A stretch of DNA of 64,000 nt from Enterococcus asini ATCC 700915 (GTDB lineage: Bacteria > Bacillota > Bacilli > Lactobacillales > Enterococcaceae). Of the stretch, positions 25,641 to 35,043 are shown in pieces. The stretch's first letter is position 1. Every line of letters begins with the position of its first letter. Location of the stretch: the NCBI RefSeq assembly GCF_000407365.1, contig NZ_ASVU01000001.1, positions 248,001 to 312,000 on the forward strand. Reading direction: 5' to 3'. Position numbers and translations under genes: made by a program. The notes beneath the pieces were generated by a model. The model did not search any database, had not been told where the DNA came from, and was given only the letters and a program-made list of their open reading frames with translations.

Positions 25641-26330
25641 TTAGAAAGAAGCGGAATCAACGTGGATCCCAGGGCCAAATGTAGTTGTTACAGAAATGTT
25701 TTTAATGTAAATACCTTTGGCTGCAGATGGTTTAGCTTTCACTAATGTATCGTTGATTGTTTTGAAGTTTTCTACTAATTTTTCAGCAGGGAATGATACT
25801 TTGCCGATTGGCACGTGTACGTTACCAGCTTTGTCCACACGGTATGTTACTTTACCAGCTTTTACTTCGTTAACTGCTTTGGTGACATCCATCGTTACAG
25901 TACCGGTTTTAGGGTTTGGCATCAAGCCTTTTGGCCCCAAGACACGACCTAATTTACCGACAGTTGCCATCATGTCTGGTGTTGCTACGACTACGTCAAA
26001 GTCAAACCAGCCACCTTGGATTTTTTGAACCATGTCATCGTCGCCGACAAAATCAGCACCAGCTGCTTCAGCTTCTTTAGCTTTTTCGCCTTTTGCGAAA
26101 ACTAAAACAGTTTGTGTTTTACCAGTTCCGTTTGGCAAGACAACTGCCCCACGAATTTGTTGGTCTGCTTTTTTAGGGTCAACGTTCAAACGGTATGCAA
26201 CTTCAACCGTTGCGTCAAATTTTGCGATGTTTGTTTCTTGTGCCAAGGCAACAGCTTCTTCTACGGAGTAAGCTTTCGTGTTGTCAACTTTTTTCAATGC
26301 ATCTTGCATTTTTTTGCTCTTTTTAGCCAT
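25641..26330 (-). CDS. rplA: 50S ribosomal protein L1
   Basis: A 229-residue two-domain protein of the mobile L1 stalk. Family motifs include [10 protein letters not shown]-like [31 protein letters not shown] and [20 protein letters not shown]. Length is standard and the start follows AAGGAGG. It is cotranscribed with rplK upstream. Confidence 0.98.
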   Translation of the reverse strand: MAKKSKKMQDALKKVDNTKAYSVEEAVALAQETNIAKFDATVEVAYRLNVDPKKADQQIRGAVVLPNGTGKTQTVLVFAKGEKAKEAEAAGADFVGDDDMVQKIQGGWFDFDVVVATPDMMATVGKLGRVLGPKGLMPNPKTGTVTMDVTKAVNEVKAGKVTYRVDKAGNVHVPIGKVSFPAEKLVENFKTINDTLVKAKPSAAKGIYIKNISVTTTFGPGIHVDSASF

Positions 26331-26432
26331 TTTGTTTCCTCCTTGATGTGGTTATAACGGTAGAACCTCCCACGTCTTCTGTGTCTTTCAAGACAGAGCT
26401 AACTGAGAAGCTACTTCTTTAGGGTGTCGTGC

Positions 26433-26855
26433 TTAGTCGACAGTGATCCCCATGCTTCGTGCAGTTCCTTCAACCATGCGCATAGCTGCTTCAACGTCAG
26501 CTGCGTTTAGGTCTTCCATTTTCAACTCAGCGATTTCTTTTACTTGGTCGCGAGTAACAGATGCTACTTTTGTTTTGTTTGGTTCACCAGAACCTTTTTC
26601 GATCTTCGCAGCTTTTTTCAACAATACTGCAGCCGGTGGTGTTTTCGTAACGAAGGTGAATGAACGGTCTTCGTATACAGAAATCACAACTGGAATGATC
26701 AAACCTGCTTGATCAGCTGTACGAGCGTTGAATTCTTTGGTGAAGCCCATGATATTCACACCCGCTTGACCTAGCGCAGGACCTACTGGGGGAGCTGGTG
26801 TTGCTTTACCTGCAGGAATTTGCAATTTAACGATTTTTTCTACTTTTTTTGCCAC
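26433..26855 (-). CDS. rplK: 50S ribosomal protein L11
   Basis: A 140-residue protein of the GTPase-associated centre that binds 23S rRNA. Conserved sequences are [33 protein letters not shown] and the C-terminal [13 protein letters not shown]. It starts after GGAGG and is the first gene of the rplKA operon. Confidence 0.98.
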   Translation of the reverse strand: MAKKVEKIVKLQIPAGKATPAPPVGPALGQAGVNIMGFTKEFNARTADQAGLIIPVVISVYEDRSFTFVTKTPPAAVLLKKAAKIEKGSGEPNKTKVASVTRDQVKEIAELKMEDLNAADVEAAMRMVEGTARSMGITVD

Positions 26856-26966
26856 GAGACATACCTCCTTGAGTCCGTGATGTGGTGTATTGGAGATCTA
26901 TATTTCTCCTCCCACTTTGTACCTATATGCCTATCGCAAAATCACTTTCGCGACACACACCCAAAT

Positions 26967-26994
26967 ATTATAGCATCATCATAAAAAAATGCAA
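26967..26994 (-). promoter_or_regulatory. Promoter of the rplK operon
   Basis: On the minus strand TTGCAT (26994-26989), a 16-base spacer and TATAAT (26972-26967). The leader of about 105 bases before rplK has no ORF. Confidence 0.78.
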
Positions 26995-27135
26995 GACATT
27001 CCTTTCAGCCATTGATTTCTTAAAAAAGCCCAAACCCACGAAAGCTTCTTCCCGTCTTTTCACTAAAATGTGGTACACTACCCACTGGAATGATCCTTTA
27101 CGATCCGATTTCTTCTATATATAAGAGGTGTAGAA

Positions 27136-27801
27136 ATGGAACAATTAAAATACAAAAGCGTCTTTGATATCATCGGGCCAATCATGGTAGGCCCGTCTAG
27201 TTCCCATACTGCGGGGGCCGCTCGCATTGGCAAAATCGTCCGAAATATTTTTGGGGAGCAACCAGACTCCGTAGATATTTACTTGTACGAGTCCTTTGCT
27301 AAGACTTATCGAGGACACGGTACCGATGTCGCCTTAGTAGGCGGACTGTTAGGCATGGAACCAGACGATCCCGCGTTACCCGACTCTTTAAAAATTGCTT
27401 ATGAGTCCGGTATGGAAGTTCTTTTTGTGCCACGAAACGAAAAAGCTGAACACCCAAACTCGGTGAAAATGCTCTTAACCAAAGGAGACCGGAAAATGAC
27501 GGTTACCGGTATTTCCATTGGCGGCGGCAATATCCAAATCAGCGAGCTAAACGGCTTTAAGATTTCCTTGACCATGGGTACGCCGACCTTTATCACCGTC
27601 CACGAAGATGTGCCGGGAATTATTGCCAGTGTCACTAATCTGTTCTCCCAAGCCGGTGTCAATATCGGAACCATGACCGTCACCCGGGAATCAAAAGGCG
27701 AAAAAGCCATTATGATCATCGAATCCGACGAAGCCCGTCCGGATCTTCTCCATGACTTGAAAAAGCTCGATCATATTTACAATGCAACCTATTTTGTATA
27801 A
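27136..27801 (+). CDS. sdaAB: L-serine dehydratase, beta subunit
   Basis: A 221-residue subunit of the iron-sulfur L-serine ammonia-lyase that converts serine to pyruvate and ammonia. The serine dehydratase beta domain (FDIIGPIMVGPSSSHTAGAAR) occupies about residues 10-140, and an ACT domain (FITVHEDVPGIIASVTNLFS) the C-terminus. It starts after GAGGTG and is followed 31 bases later by the alpha subunit. The two-gene arrangement is usual in Firmicutes. Confidence 0.96.
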   Translation: MEQLKYKSVFDIIGPIMVGPSSSHTAGAARIGKIVRNIFGEQPDSVDIYLYESFAKTYRGHGTDVALVGGLLGMEPDDPALPDSLKIAYESGMEVLFVPRNEKAEHPNSVKMLLTKGDRKMTVTGISIGGGNIQISELNGFKISLTMGTPTFITVHEDVPGIIASVTNLFSQAGVNIGTMTVTRESKGEKAIMIIESDEARPDLLHDLKKLDHIYNATYFV

Positions 27802-27832
27802 TTCGATTTTATCTAGGAAAAGAGGAATTTAG

Positions 27833-28705
27833 ATGTTTTTTTCAATCGCTGAATTGGTGGAACAAAGCCAAAATTATCCTAGTGTGGCGGAATTGATGAT
27901 TGCCACGGAACAGGAATTAACCGGTCGCAGTCGCCAGCAAATCATCGAACTTATGGACCGAAACTTAACCGTCATGGAAAATTCCATTGCAGAAGGGGTT
28001 GCCGGGGTCAAATCTGTCACGGGTTTAACCGGTGGTGATGCCAAAAAATTGCAAGACTACATCGCTTCCGGCGAATTTCTCAGTGGTACTACGCTCCTAA
28101 CCGCTGTCCAAAATGCCATTGCGGTTAATGAGGTCAACGCGAAAATGGGCTTGATTTGTGCCACCCCCACTGCCGGAAGTGCTGGCGTGGTTGCCGGCGT
28201 CTTAGTGGCGTTTCGGGAGCAGTTGCAATTAGATCGGCAAGGGCAATTGGACTTTCTCTTTACTGCTGGGGCGTTTGGCCTGGTCATTGCCAACAATGCT
28301 TCCATTTCTGGGGCTGAAGGTGGCTGCCAAGCAGAAATCGGCTCGGCGGCGGCCATGGCAGCAGCGGCCCTGGTTTGTGCCAAAGGAGGTAGTGCTCACC
28401 AAGGAGCGCAAGCGGTGGCCATTACTTTGAAAAATATGATGGGCTTAATTTGTGATCCCGTGGCCGGTTTGGTGGAAGTCCCCTGTGTGAAACGCAACGC
28501 CTTGGGGTCTTCTCAAGCCGTGGTGTCCGCGGATATGGCCTTGGCGGGGATTGAAAGCGTGATTCCCCCGGATGAAGTGGTCGCAGCCATGTACCAAGTG
28601 GGCCGGCAAATGCCTGGTATCTTTAAAGAAACAGCAGAAGGTGGCCTCGCCGTAACGCCGACTGCCCAACGCTTGCAAAAAGAAATTCTCGAACGCCAAA
28701 GTTAA
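27833..28705 (+). CDS. sdaAA: L-serine dehydratase, alpha subunit
   Basis: A 290-residue catalytic subunit holding the 4Fe-4S cluster. Cysteines likely to ligate the cluster lie in ICATPTAGSAG, GGCQAEIGSA and CDPVAGLVEVPCVKRN. Family motifs such as ENSIAEGVAGVKSVTGLTGGDAKK are present. A strong terminator follows. With sdaAB it forms a dedicated serine-catabolism operon. Confidence 0.96.
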   Translation: MFFSIAELVEQSQNYPSVAELMIATEQELTGRSRQQIIELMDRNLTVMENSIAEGVAGVKSVTGLTGGDAKKLQDYIASGEFLSGTTLLTAVQNAIAVNEVNAKMGLICATPTAGSAGVVAGVLVAFREQLQLDRQGQLDFLFTAGAFGLVIANNASISGAEGGCQAEIGSAAAMAAAALVCAKGGSAHQGAQAVAITLKNMMGLICDPVAGLVEVPCVKRNALGSSQAVVSADMALAGIESVIPPDEVVAAMYQVGRQMPGIFKETAEGGLAVTPTAQRLQKEILERQS

Positions 28706-28720
28706 ATTTCTTCCCATCCT

Positions 28721-28752
28721 GAGGTCAGGCACTTTGCCTGATCTCTTTTTTT
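28721..28752 (+). terminator. Terminator after sdaAA
   Basis: GAGGTCAGGCA / TGCCTGATCTC stem with one G-T pair and a 3-base loop, followed by seven T. Confidence 0.87.
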
Positions 28753-28869
28753 GTCACTAATTGCGAAAGACCTTGGTTTTCCTTGTGAATTTCGATACAA
28801 ATCCTCTAGGTTCTATGCTATGCTAATGAAGATAATACAAGAAAATTTTCATGAAAAGGAGTTTGAGGG

Positions 28870-30492
28870 TTGGTTAAAAAGTTTTTGGTCTTATTACAAA
28901 ATGAATTTCGGGGGTATAACGGCACCAAATTGCAAAAAGATGTTATGGCAGGAATTACGGTGGCAGCTGTAGCTCTGCCTTTGGCGCTGGCTTTTGGTGT
29001 AAGTAGCGGTGCCGATGCCCAGGCTGGTTTAATCACCGCAGTCATTGCCGGCTTGGTTATCGGTTCTTTGTCTGGAGGCTTTTATCAGATTTCTGGTCCA
29101 ACTGGGGCCATGGCAGCTATTCTAATGTCCATTGTAGCCAGTCAAGGGATGCAAGGCGTCTTTCTTGCTACCTTTTTAGCCGGTCTCTTTTTATTAATCG
29201 CTGGGATTTTCCGCCTAGGGGCACTGACTTCTTTCATTCCCGCTCCAGTGATTACCGGCTTTACTTCTGGGATTGCCATTATCATCGCCTTGGGACAAGT
29301 GGACAATCTCTTTGGGGTTCACTCAGAAGGTAGTAATGTCATCGAAAAAATGGCTAGTTACCAGGAGTTGGGATTTTCCCCTGCTACTGCTACTTGGATT
29401 ATGGGGCTCTTAGTTATTCTCGGATTAGTCTCCTATCCTAAGTCTTGGAATCAAAAAGTTCCCGGCTCACTGGTTTTGATCATCTTATGTACAGCTGTGA
29501 TGATGCTTTTTGATTTGCCGATTGCCACAGTCGGACGCATCCCCCAGACTTTGATTGGGGAGCAACGATTACACCTAGGCTTTACCTTAAAAGAACTACA
29601 AGCAGTCCTGATGCCCGCTATTAGCATCGCCTTACTCGGCATGGTGGAAAGTCTTCTCTGTGGGGCTTCTGCCGGACGCATGGCCAATCAACCCTTAGAC
29701 AGCAACCAAGAGTTAGTCGCTCAAGGTATCGGCAATCTCATCTTGCCTTTCTTCGGCGGGATTCCCGCCACGGCGGCGATTGCTCGTACTAGTGTGGCGT
29801 TGAAATCTGGCGCCCAAACTCGTCTGGCAGGAATTGTTCACGCTTTGGTCTTATTCCTCTCCATGATTCTCCTAGGTCCGATCATGTCCCAAATCCCTAT
29901 GCCTGCTTTGGCCGGTGTCTTAATCGTCACCGCTTGGCGGATGAATGAATGGCACACCATTCGAGAGCTTTTCGCTAAGCGCAATTGGGCGGCAATCAGT
30001 CTCTTTCTTTTGACCATGATCTGTACCGTAGTCTTTGACTTAAGCATCGCCATCGTGATTGGCGTAATCGGTGGCTGCATCTTCTTTATTTGGAAAAGTG
30101 CTGCCATTACGATTTCGGTGGATCGCATTGATTGGGCGCGGATGAATCTGCCCCAGACGGAAAAGCTAAAAAACTGGTCGGTGGTCTACATTAGCGGTCC
30201 GCTGTTTTTCATGTCAGCAGAAAAATTGAAAAGCACGTTGGCCGGATTACAGGAACACGATGGTATTATTTTCTCCATGCGGGGGGTGCCGAATATCGAC
30301 TTGACGGCGATTGGCGTGCTCGATGATTTTCAGGCGCAAGCTGCTAAGCGCAATCAATTGGTCATCTACACTTCCTTACAACCCGATGTAAAAAAACAAC
30401 TGGCCCATCTCTGGCAAGATGATCAACGAAAAGAACACGCGACGGTGGCTCATGCTTTGGCTAACCTTCATGCCTATTACGAAGAAAATTAA
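28870..30492 (+). CDS. SulP-family anion transporter with STAS domain
   Basis: A 540-residue membrane transporter of the SulP/SLC26 family (sulfate, bicarbonate or other anions). The N-terminal DVMAGITVAAVALPLALAFG, the GPTGAMA substrate-site loop and GFTSGIAIIIALGQ are family hallmarks. About 12-14 hydrophobic segments reach residue 415, and a STAS domain follows (about 430-535; FSMRGVPNIDLTAIGVLDDF). It starts at TTG with AAGGAG 8 bases upstream. It is a single-gene unit. Specificity cannot be read from the sequence. Confidence 0.92.
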   Translation: MVKKFLVLLQNEFRGYNGTKLQKDVMAGITVAAVALPLALAFGVSSGADAQAGLITAVIAGLVIGSLSGGFYQISGPTGAMAAILMSIVASQGMQGVFLATFLAGLFLLIAGIFRLGALTSFIPAPVITGFTSGIAIIIALGQVDNLFGVHSEGSNVIEKMASYQELGFSPATATWIMGLLVILGLVSYPKSWNQKVPGSLVLIILCTAVMMLFDLPIATVGRIPQTLIGEQRLHLGFTLKELQAVLMPAISIALLGMVESLLCGASAGRMANQPLDSNQELVAQGIGNLILPFFGGIPATAAIARTSVALKSGAQTRLAGIVHALVLFLSMILLGPIMSQIPMPALAGVLIVTAWRMNEWHTIRELFAKRNWAAISLFLLTMICTVVFDLSIAIVIGVIGGCIFFIWKSAAITISVDRIDWARMNLPQTEKLKNWSVVYISGPLFFMSAEKLKSTLAGLQEHDGIIFSMRGVPNIDLTAIGVLDDFQAQAAKRNQLVIYTSLQPDVKKQLAHLWQDDQRKEHATVAHALANLHAYYEEN

Positions 30493-30532
30493 AAACAAAG
30501 AAACCGACACCCTCGTGTCGGTTTCTTTGTTT
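30493..30532. terminator. Bidirectional terminator between SulP and ABC-2 permease genes
   Basis: AAACAAAGAAACCGACAC / GTGTCGGTTTCTTTGTTT, an 18-bp perfect stem with the loop CCTC, used by the two converging genes. Confidence 0.93.
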
Positions 30533-30534
30533 GC

Positions 30535-32148
30535 TTATGCTCCTTCTTTTAAGTCCCGTTTTTGATAGCCCCACAAGCCTAAGACTACTAAGACTAGACT
30601 CACAGCGAACACTACGAAAAAGGCGGTGGCATCAAAGTCTTTCATAGGCATTTGACTTGGCCAATTAAGAGCAGATGTCATACTCAACCAATTAGGTAAG
30701 TCTAAAATCCCCCCAAAATAGCTCAAAGCGAAGGAATAGCCCAGATACACGTACAATAATTTTCCTAAAGAAGGCACAAAGCCTAGCACTAATCCGGCTA
30801 AACCGGTAAAGAACAAAATTACCGGGAAGAAATTAAAGCCCGCTTGCAAAAAGTCACTCATGGTCATCGTCGTCTTATCACTCATAACGGCTAGCGCACT
30901 GGCACCTAAACCACCAGCCCCAGCCAAAATCCCCAATGCTCCGGAGATGACTGCCAAAAAGATCGTCCAGCCATAAAACTGTAATCGAGAAACCTTAGTG
31001 GAAAACAACTGGCTAAAATGTTGACGACTTTCTTCAGCCCCTAATTTGTTCACGATGGCAATGGGTAAAATCGTCGCCATACCCATCATCACCATCATAA
31101 TGGTGGCGGTAAAGGAGGCTTCAATAGAAGTCCCCGACTGAGTAAACATGGCTTCCATTAATTGATTGCTTTCCAAAAAGCTTTGCATATCCCCATAAAT
31201 CGAACCGTAAGCAGCACCTAACACCGCAAAAGCGAGTAGCCAACTGATGATGATGCCACGGTTCAAGCGGAACAATAAGCCCCTGACCGAAAGCAATGAC
31301 TTTGGCGCATGAGCTCGACCTTCCCATTCCGGTAAGTAGCCGTCGTTTAAATCCCGCCCCCCTTCTAATACGAAGGAAATCCCCATAACCACTAGACTAA
31401 AGACGATTCCGAAAAGTAGCGGATACCAGCGATTCTCGGTAAAGGGATGGGTTAAATACGTCCACCCCATAGGATTGGCCATGGACCATTTGACAGCTGA
31501 GACATCCGTCGCTCCCCGAAGTAGGTACAAAAGCCCAATAAAGCCTAGTGAAGCTCCGGTAGCACCAGCGGAAGTCGCCATGATTTGAGCAAAGAACAAG
31601 GCGATGACCCCACCTAAAATCCCGGCTAGACTGACAGAAGCCCCAAACAGCACACTTCCGGCAGCATCAACGCTGTCAACTTGGAAACTAATCATTAACC
31701 CCGCGGTAAAAATACCGACTAACAGATTAATCAAGACCATTTCCACCATAACGGCTAAAGAATTGGCTTGTCGCCCTACTCGGAAGGAACGAATTAACTC
31801 CTGTAAGCCTAAATCCTCTTCCTTGCGGGTGTGGCCAATCACGTGTAAGGCCGTCATAATCATGGCAAACAAGCCACAAAACAGCAACATCTCATGGGCA
31901 TACATGGCGCCTATGGTATATTGGCTCGCTTCAGTGACCGGGGTCGGCCCTACCATAGAGACCATGGCGGGATTTTGCATGGTTTCAAACATGCCTTGCA
32001 AGCCTGTCCCTTTTGCGATTTCTTCAAAAAACGGTACGAAGCCTCCGGAAAATCCCCCTAATAAAACCACCCAAAGCAAGATTTTCTTCCAATCTCGCTG
32101 TACATATTTCAAAAACAACAATTGCCATAACGCAAATTTCTCTTTCAA
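30535..32148 (-). CDS. ABC-2 type exporter permease (tetronasin/polyketide-exporter-like)
   Basis: A 537-residue integral membrane protein with two sets of about six hydrophobic segments joined by a hydrophilic middle (about 255-300; GRAHAPKSLLSVRGLLFRLN). This two-half layout and the N-terminal RDWKKILLWVVLLGG resemble the membrane subunits of polyketide-antibiotic (tetronasin-type) ABC exporters. It lies 39 bases downstream of its ATPase gene on the same strand. A TetR gene is divergent, so the pair is probably an inducible drug or toxic-metabolite efflux pump. The substrate is unknown. Confidence 0.87.
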   Translation of the reverse strand: MKEKFALWQLLFLKYVQRDWKKILLWVVLLGGFSGGFVPFFEEIAKGTGLQGMFETMQNPAMVSMVGPTPVTEASQYTIGAMYAHEMLLFCGLFAMIMTALHVIGHTRKEEDLGLQELIRSFRVGRQANSLAVMVEMVLINLLVGIFTAGLMISFQVDSVDAAGSVLFGASVSLAGILGGVIALFFAQIMATSAGATGASLGFIGLLYLLRGATDVSAVKWSMANPMGWTYLTHPFTENRWYPLLFGIVFSLVVMGISFVLEGGRDLNDGYLPEWEGRAHAPKSLLSVRGLLFRLNRGIIISWLLAFAVLGAAYGSIYGDMQSFLESNQLMEAMFTQSGTSIEASFTATIMMVMMGMATILPIAIVNKLGAEESRQHFSQLFSTKVSRLQFYGWTIFLAVISGALGILAGAGGLGASALAVMSDKTTMTMSDFLQAGFNFFPVILFFTGLAGLVLGFVPSLGKLLYVYLGYSFALSYFGGILDLPNWLSMTSALNWPSQMPMKDFDATAFFVVFAVSLVLVVLGLWGYQKRDLKEGA

Positions 32149-32187
32149 CCTTCGTCATCCTTTCTTCCTCAAGCCAATTGACCGCCT

Positions 32188-33069
32188 TTATTTTTCGTAA
32201 TGGCGAATGAAAAGGTCTTCCAAGGTTGGTGGCACGACTTCAAATTTCGTCACCTTAAGTTTCGCCACCGCCCCAAGCAGTGTGTTCATTTCTTTGTTGT
32301 CAATTGCAAAGGTTGCTTCTTGACCTTTTTGACTGAAGTCATGAACCCCAGCAACTCCTTGTAGTTCACTGACATCTTCCTCACTGGCCAAGATTACTTG
32401 GGAACGGGTCAAATGGCGCATTTCGTCCAATGTCCCACTTTCGACGACTTGGCCTTCGCGAATAATCACGACCTTATCGGCTAAACGCTCGACTTCACTT
32501 AAGATATGGGACGAAAGCAAGATGGATTTGCCAGCTGCTTTTAATTTAGCGATTTCTTCCTGGAAGATAGCTTCCATCAAAGGATCCAAACCAGACGTGG
32601 GTTCATCCAAAATATAGAGCTCAGATTCCACGGATAAAGCAGCAATCAAGCCCACTTTTTGGCGATTCCCTTTTGAGTAGTTCTTAGCTTTTTTCTTAGG
32701 ATCCAGTTCAAATTTTTTGATCAGTTCATCGCGTTTACGAGCATCGCCACCACCATGGAGCTTCATAAAGAGATCAATGATTTCTCCACCGGTCAGATTC
32801 CCCCACAAGGCCACATCCCCAGGTACATAGGAAAGTTCCTCGTGAATTGCGATACTGTCTTTCCATACATCTTTATCAAAGATCGTCGCCTCGCCACTAT
32901 CTTTTTTGATAATGCCCAAAAGCGTCCGAATCGTCGTGGACTTCCCTGCTCCATTAGGCCCGATAAACCCAACCACTTGGCCTCTTTCCACAGTAAAACT
33001 AACATCTTTCAAAGCTTGGAATTTTCCAAAACGCTTTTGCAAATGTGCCACTTTTACAATTTCTTCCAT
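32188..33069 (-). CDS. ABC exporter ATP-binding protein
   Basis: A 293-residue ATPase of the ABC-2 (DrrA-like) group. Walker A GPNGAGKST (about residues 36-44), the signature-like YSKGNRQKVG and Walker B LYILDEPTSGLDP are intact, and a C-terminal extension of about 80 residues follows. The frame opens 12 codons earlier, but ATG at 33069 with GGAG upstream is preferred. It forms a transporter with the permease at 30535. Its promoter overlaps a palindrome likely bound by the divergent TetR protein. Confidence 0.95.
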   Translation of the reverse strand: MEEIVKVAHLQKRFGKFQALKDVSFTVERGQVVGFIGPNGAGKSTTIRTLLGIIKKDSGEATIFDKDVWKDSIAIHEELSYVPGDVALWGNLTGGEIIDLFMKLHGGGDARKRDELIKKFELDPKKKAKNYSKGNRQKVGLIAALSVESELYILDEPTSGLDPLMEAIFQEEIAKLKAAGKSILLSSHILSEVERLADKVVIIREGQVVESGTLDEMRHLTRSQVILASEEDVSELQGVAGVHDFSQKGQEATFAIDNKEMNTLLGAVAKLKVTKFEVVPPTLEDLFIRHYEK

Positions 33070-33103
33070 TTTCTGCTCCTCATTTCTCCATCCAGAATGA
33101 TTC

Positions 33104-33131
33104 AATCGTTTTTTAAACCAAACAAACGATT
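33104..33131. promoter_or_regulatory. TetR-type operator candidate
   Basis: AATCGTTT and AAACGATT form a perfect 8-bp inverted repeat with a 12-base centre, covering the predicted transcription start of the ABC exporter operon. Position and symmetry fit repression by the divergent TetR protein. Confidence 0.65.
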
Positions 33132-33138
33132 TTAGTTC

Positions 33139-33167
33139 ATAATATTCTTCTGCTTTGGAAAAGTCAA
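33139..33167 (-). promoter_or_regulatory. Promoter of the ABC exporter operon
   Basis: On the minus strand TTGACT (33167-33162), a 17-base spacer and TATTAT (33144-33139). The predicted start falls within the inverted repeat at 33104-33131. Confidence 0.78.
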
Positions 33168-33201
33168 AGAAAATCTCAGATATTTTGAACTCTTTTTTTG
33201 T

Positions 33202-33230
33202 TTGCAGTTTAAATCAATCCCTATTATAAT
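33202..33230 (+). promoter_or_regulatory. Promoter of the tetR gene
   Basis: TTGCAG (33202-33207), a 17-base spacer and TATAAT (33225-33230), 30 bases before the ATG. Confidence 0.78.
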
Positions 33231-33260
33231 AGGAAGTAATCTCAGCGAAGGAGTCTTGTC

Positions 33261-33863
33261 ATGAACGGCTTTGAAAAACGCACCCAGCAAAAAATGCAAA
33301 CGATTAAAGATACTGCTTTTGCCCTCTTGAACCAGCCTGCTGGTGTTGACGGTTTGCGTATGGACACTTTGGCCAAAGAAGCCGGTGTCTCCAAAGCGAC
33401 TATTTTTAAATACTTTCACAGTAAAGAAAAATTGATTCAACAGGTCTTTATGGATTTTCTTGACCGGATGGGCGCAGAAAGTATGACCTTTCTTTCCCAA
33501 GACCTTCCTTTTGAAGAAAAATTAATGGCCTTAGCCAAAGTAAAGATTCAGTATTTGGATACTGTGGATCAGCAGTTTTTCCTCGATTTAATGGCCCAAT
33601 ACAGCCAAAAAGCCGATGCGGAATTAGCCACTAAAATGCACGCTTACAACCAACGTTACTACGATGTGATGGTCCAACTGCTCCAACAAGGACGAAAAGA
33701 AGGCAAAATCGACTTGAAATACTCCGATGAATTTCTTTTACTTTACTTAGAATCCATGGTCCAGGGAGTCTCGGATCCGGCTATCTACCAAAAAATCAAC
33801 GTCCACTATGCGGAATATTGGGCAGAAATGCTTTTGAAAGCTCTAGCGCCAACCGAAAAATGA
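33261..33863 (+). CDS. TetR/AcrR-family transcriptional regulator
   Basis: A 200-residue repressor-type protein. The N-terminal helix-turn-helix domain (about residues 10-55; VDGLRMDTLAKEAGVSKATI then FKYFHSKEKL) is typical of the family, and the helical C-terminus would bind the effector. It is divergent from the ABC exporter operon with 191 bases between start codons, and each has a clear promoter. It probably represses the exporter. Start ATG follows GAAGGAG. Confidence 0.93.
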   Translation: MNGFEKRTQQKMQTIKDTAFALLNQPAGVDGLRMDTLAKEAGVSKATIFKYFHSKEKLIQQVFMDFLDRMGAESMTFLSQDLPFEEKLMALAKVKIQYLDTVDQQFFLDLMAQYSQKADAELATKMHAYNQRYYDVMVQLLQQGRKEGKIDLKYSDEFLLLYLESMVQGVSDPAIYQKINVHYAEYWAEMLLKALAPTEK

Positions 33864-33868
33864 AAAAT

Positions 33869-33906
33869 AAAAAAGTTCCTTGAAGCCTGGGCTTCAAGGA
33901 ACTTTT
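33869..33906 (+). terminator. Terminator after the tetR gene
   Basis: AAAAAGTTCCTTGAAGCC / GGCTTCAAGGAACTTTTT, a very stable stem with a 3-base loop and T-run. Confidence 0.92.
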
Positions 33907-33924
33907 TGTTTTCTTAGTTTCTCA

Positions 33925-33954
33925 CAAAAAAAGCCCGCCAAATTGGCAGGCTTC
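33925..33954 (-). terminator. Terminator after nusG
   Basis: On the minus strand AAGCCTGCCAA / TTGGCGGGCTT followed by TTTTT, 14 bases after the nusG stop. Confidence 0.87.
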
Positions 33955-33967
33955 AAACTTATCTAGC

Positions 33968-34510
33968 TTATAAACTATCCACTTGGTCAAAGTCTAGTTC
34001 GGCACTGGTTTCCCGACCAAACATATCAATGTTGACTTTAAGTTTTTGACGTTCTTCATCTACTTCAGCCACTTGTCCTTCCAATCCAGAAAAGGCTCCT
34101 TCGATGATTTTCACCGTATCGCCTACCGCTACCTTCAAGTCAGACTGACGGGTGCTCATACCGATAGAACGCAAGATGTGATTGATTTCTTCTTGCAACA
34201 AAGGAGCTGGTTTACTACCGGCGCCGTGGGAACCCACAAATCCAGTCACTCCTGGAGTATTGCGGACGATGTACCAAGATTCATCCGTCATGATCATTTC
34301 TACTAAAACGTAACCAGGGAAGGTTTTGTGCACGACTTCTTTGGCTTTGCCGTTTTTAACTTCCGTATCGGTTTCTTCCGGTACGACTACTCGAAAGATA
34401 TAATCCCCCATGCCCATGCTTTGTGCCCGGGATTCCAAATTTGCTTTAACCTTATTTTCATAGCCAGAATATGTATGCAACACGTACCAATTGCGTTCAA
34501 ATGATTCCAT
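33968..34510 (-). CDS. nusG: Transcription termination/antitermination protein NusG
   Basis: A 180-residue elongation factor that binds RNA polymerase and affects pausing and Rho-linked or ribosome-coupled processes. The NGN domain (WYVLHTYSGYENKVKANLE ... FPGYVLVEM ... GVTGFVG) and the C-terminal KOW domain (VGDTVKIIEGAFSGLEGQV) are complete. The frame opens 21 codons earlier, but ATG at 34510 with GAGGAGAG upstream is the family start. It follows rpmG and secE on the same strand. Confidence 0.97.
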   Translation of the reverse strand: MESFERNWYVLHTYSGYENKVKANLESRAQSMGMGDYIFRVVVPEETDTEVKNGKAKEVVHKTFPGYVLVEMIMTDESWYIVRNTPGVTGFVGSHGAGSKPAPLLQEEINHILRSIGMSTRQSDLKVAVGDTVKIIEGAFSGLEGQVAEVDEERQKLKVNIDMFGRETSAELDFDQVDSL

Positions 34511-34612
34511 TGTTTCGCTCTCCTCTTCTTTGGGCAAATAAAAAAACCTCAGTCCCCCGAAGTTTTTCCTCACAGACAGTATAGCACCGTTTAAGGGTTT
34601 ATACCAGTGTTA

Positions 34613-34783
34613 TTATTTCAAAATCAAACCCAGTACTGCTTGAATCACGCTATCCATCACAAAGAACATCAGCCCGAAAATAATGGATGTTTCGATGACC
34701 ACTAGGGTATCTTTCCGCAATTCTTTTTTCGTAGGCCAGGTGACTTGCTTCATTTCCGCGATTACGCTTTTAATGAATTTCAT
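34613..34783 (-). CDS. secE: Preprotein translocase subunit SecE
   Basis: A 56-residue single-helix subunit of the SecYEG channel. The sequence has the conserved amphipathic start (MKFIKSVIAEMKQVTWPTKK), with the family hallmark VTWPTKKE, followed by one transmembrane helix (about 28-53). AGGAGG lies 7 bases before the ATG. Its place between rpmG and nusG is the standard order. Confidence 0.97.
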   Translation of the reverse strand: MKFIKSVIAEMKQVTWPTKKELRKDTLVVIETSIIFGLMFFVMDSVIQAVLGLILK

Positions 34784-34804
34784 AGCCGCTCCTCCTTTAG
34801 CAAA

Positions 34805-34957
34805 TTATTTGGTTTCCCGATGCAATGTATATTGATTGCAATATTTACAAAATTTATTGATTTCTAAGCGTTCCCCTTTTTTTCCTTCGCTTACCGATTT
34901 GGAATAGTTACGGGAGCCGCAAACAGAACAGGCTAATGCCGCCTTTTTTGTCGCCAT
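34805..34957 (-). CDS. rpmG: 50S ribosomal protein L33
   Basis: A 50-residue ribosomal protein of the zinc-ribbon form, with CSVCGSRNY and [10 protein letters not shown] supplying two CxxC pairs. [12 protein letters not shown] is the family core. AGGAGG precedes the ATG. The presence of cysteines marks the C+ paralogue; C- forms expressed under zinc limitation usually lie elsewhere. Confidence 0.97.
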   Translation of the reverse strand: MATKKAALACSVCGSRNYSKSVSEGKKGERLEINKFCKYCNQYTLHRETK

Positions 34958-34991
34958 GTGCTTTCCTCCTTACGCAAAGTGCGTACATCCT

Positions 34992-35020
34992 AAAATACCA
35001 CGAATTAAAAGGAGCGTCAA
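34992..35020 (-). promoter_or_regulatory. Promoter of rpmG-secE-nusG
   Basis: On the minus strand TTGACG (35020-35015), a 17-base spacer and TATTTT (34997-34992), about 35 bases before rpmG and downstream of the acidic 34-residue ORF. Confidence 0.6.
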
Positions 35021-35043
35021 GACGGCAGCCGGTTCTTTCCTTT

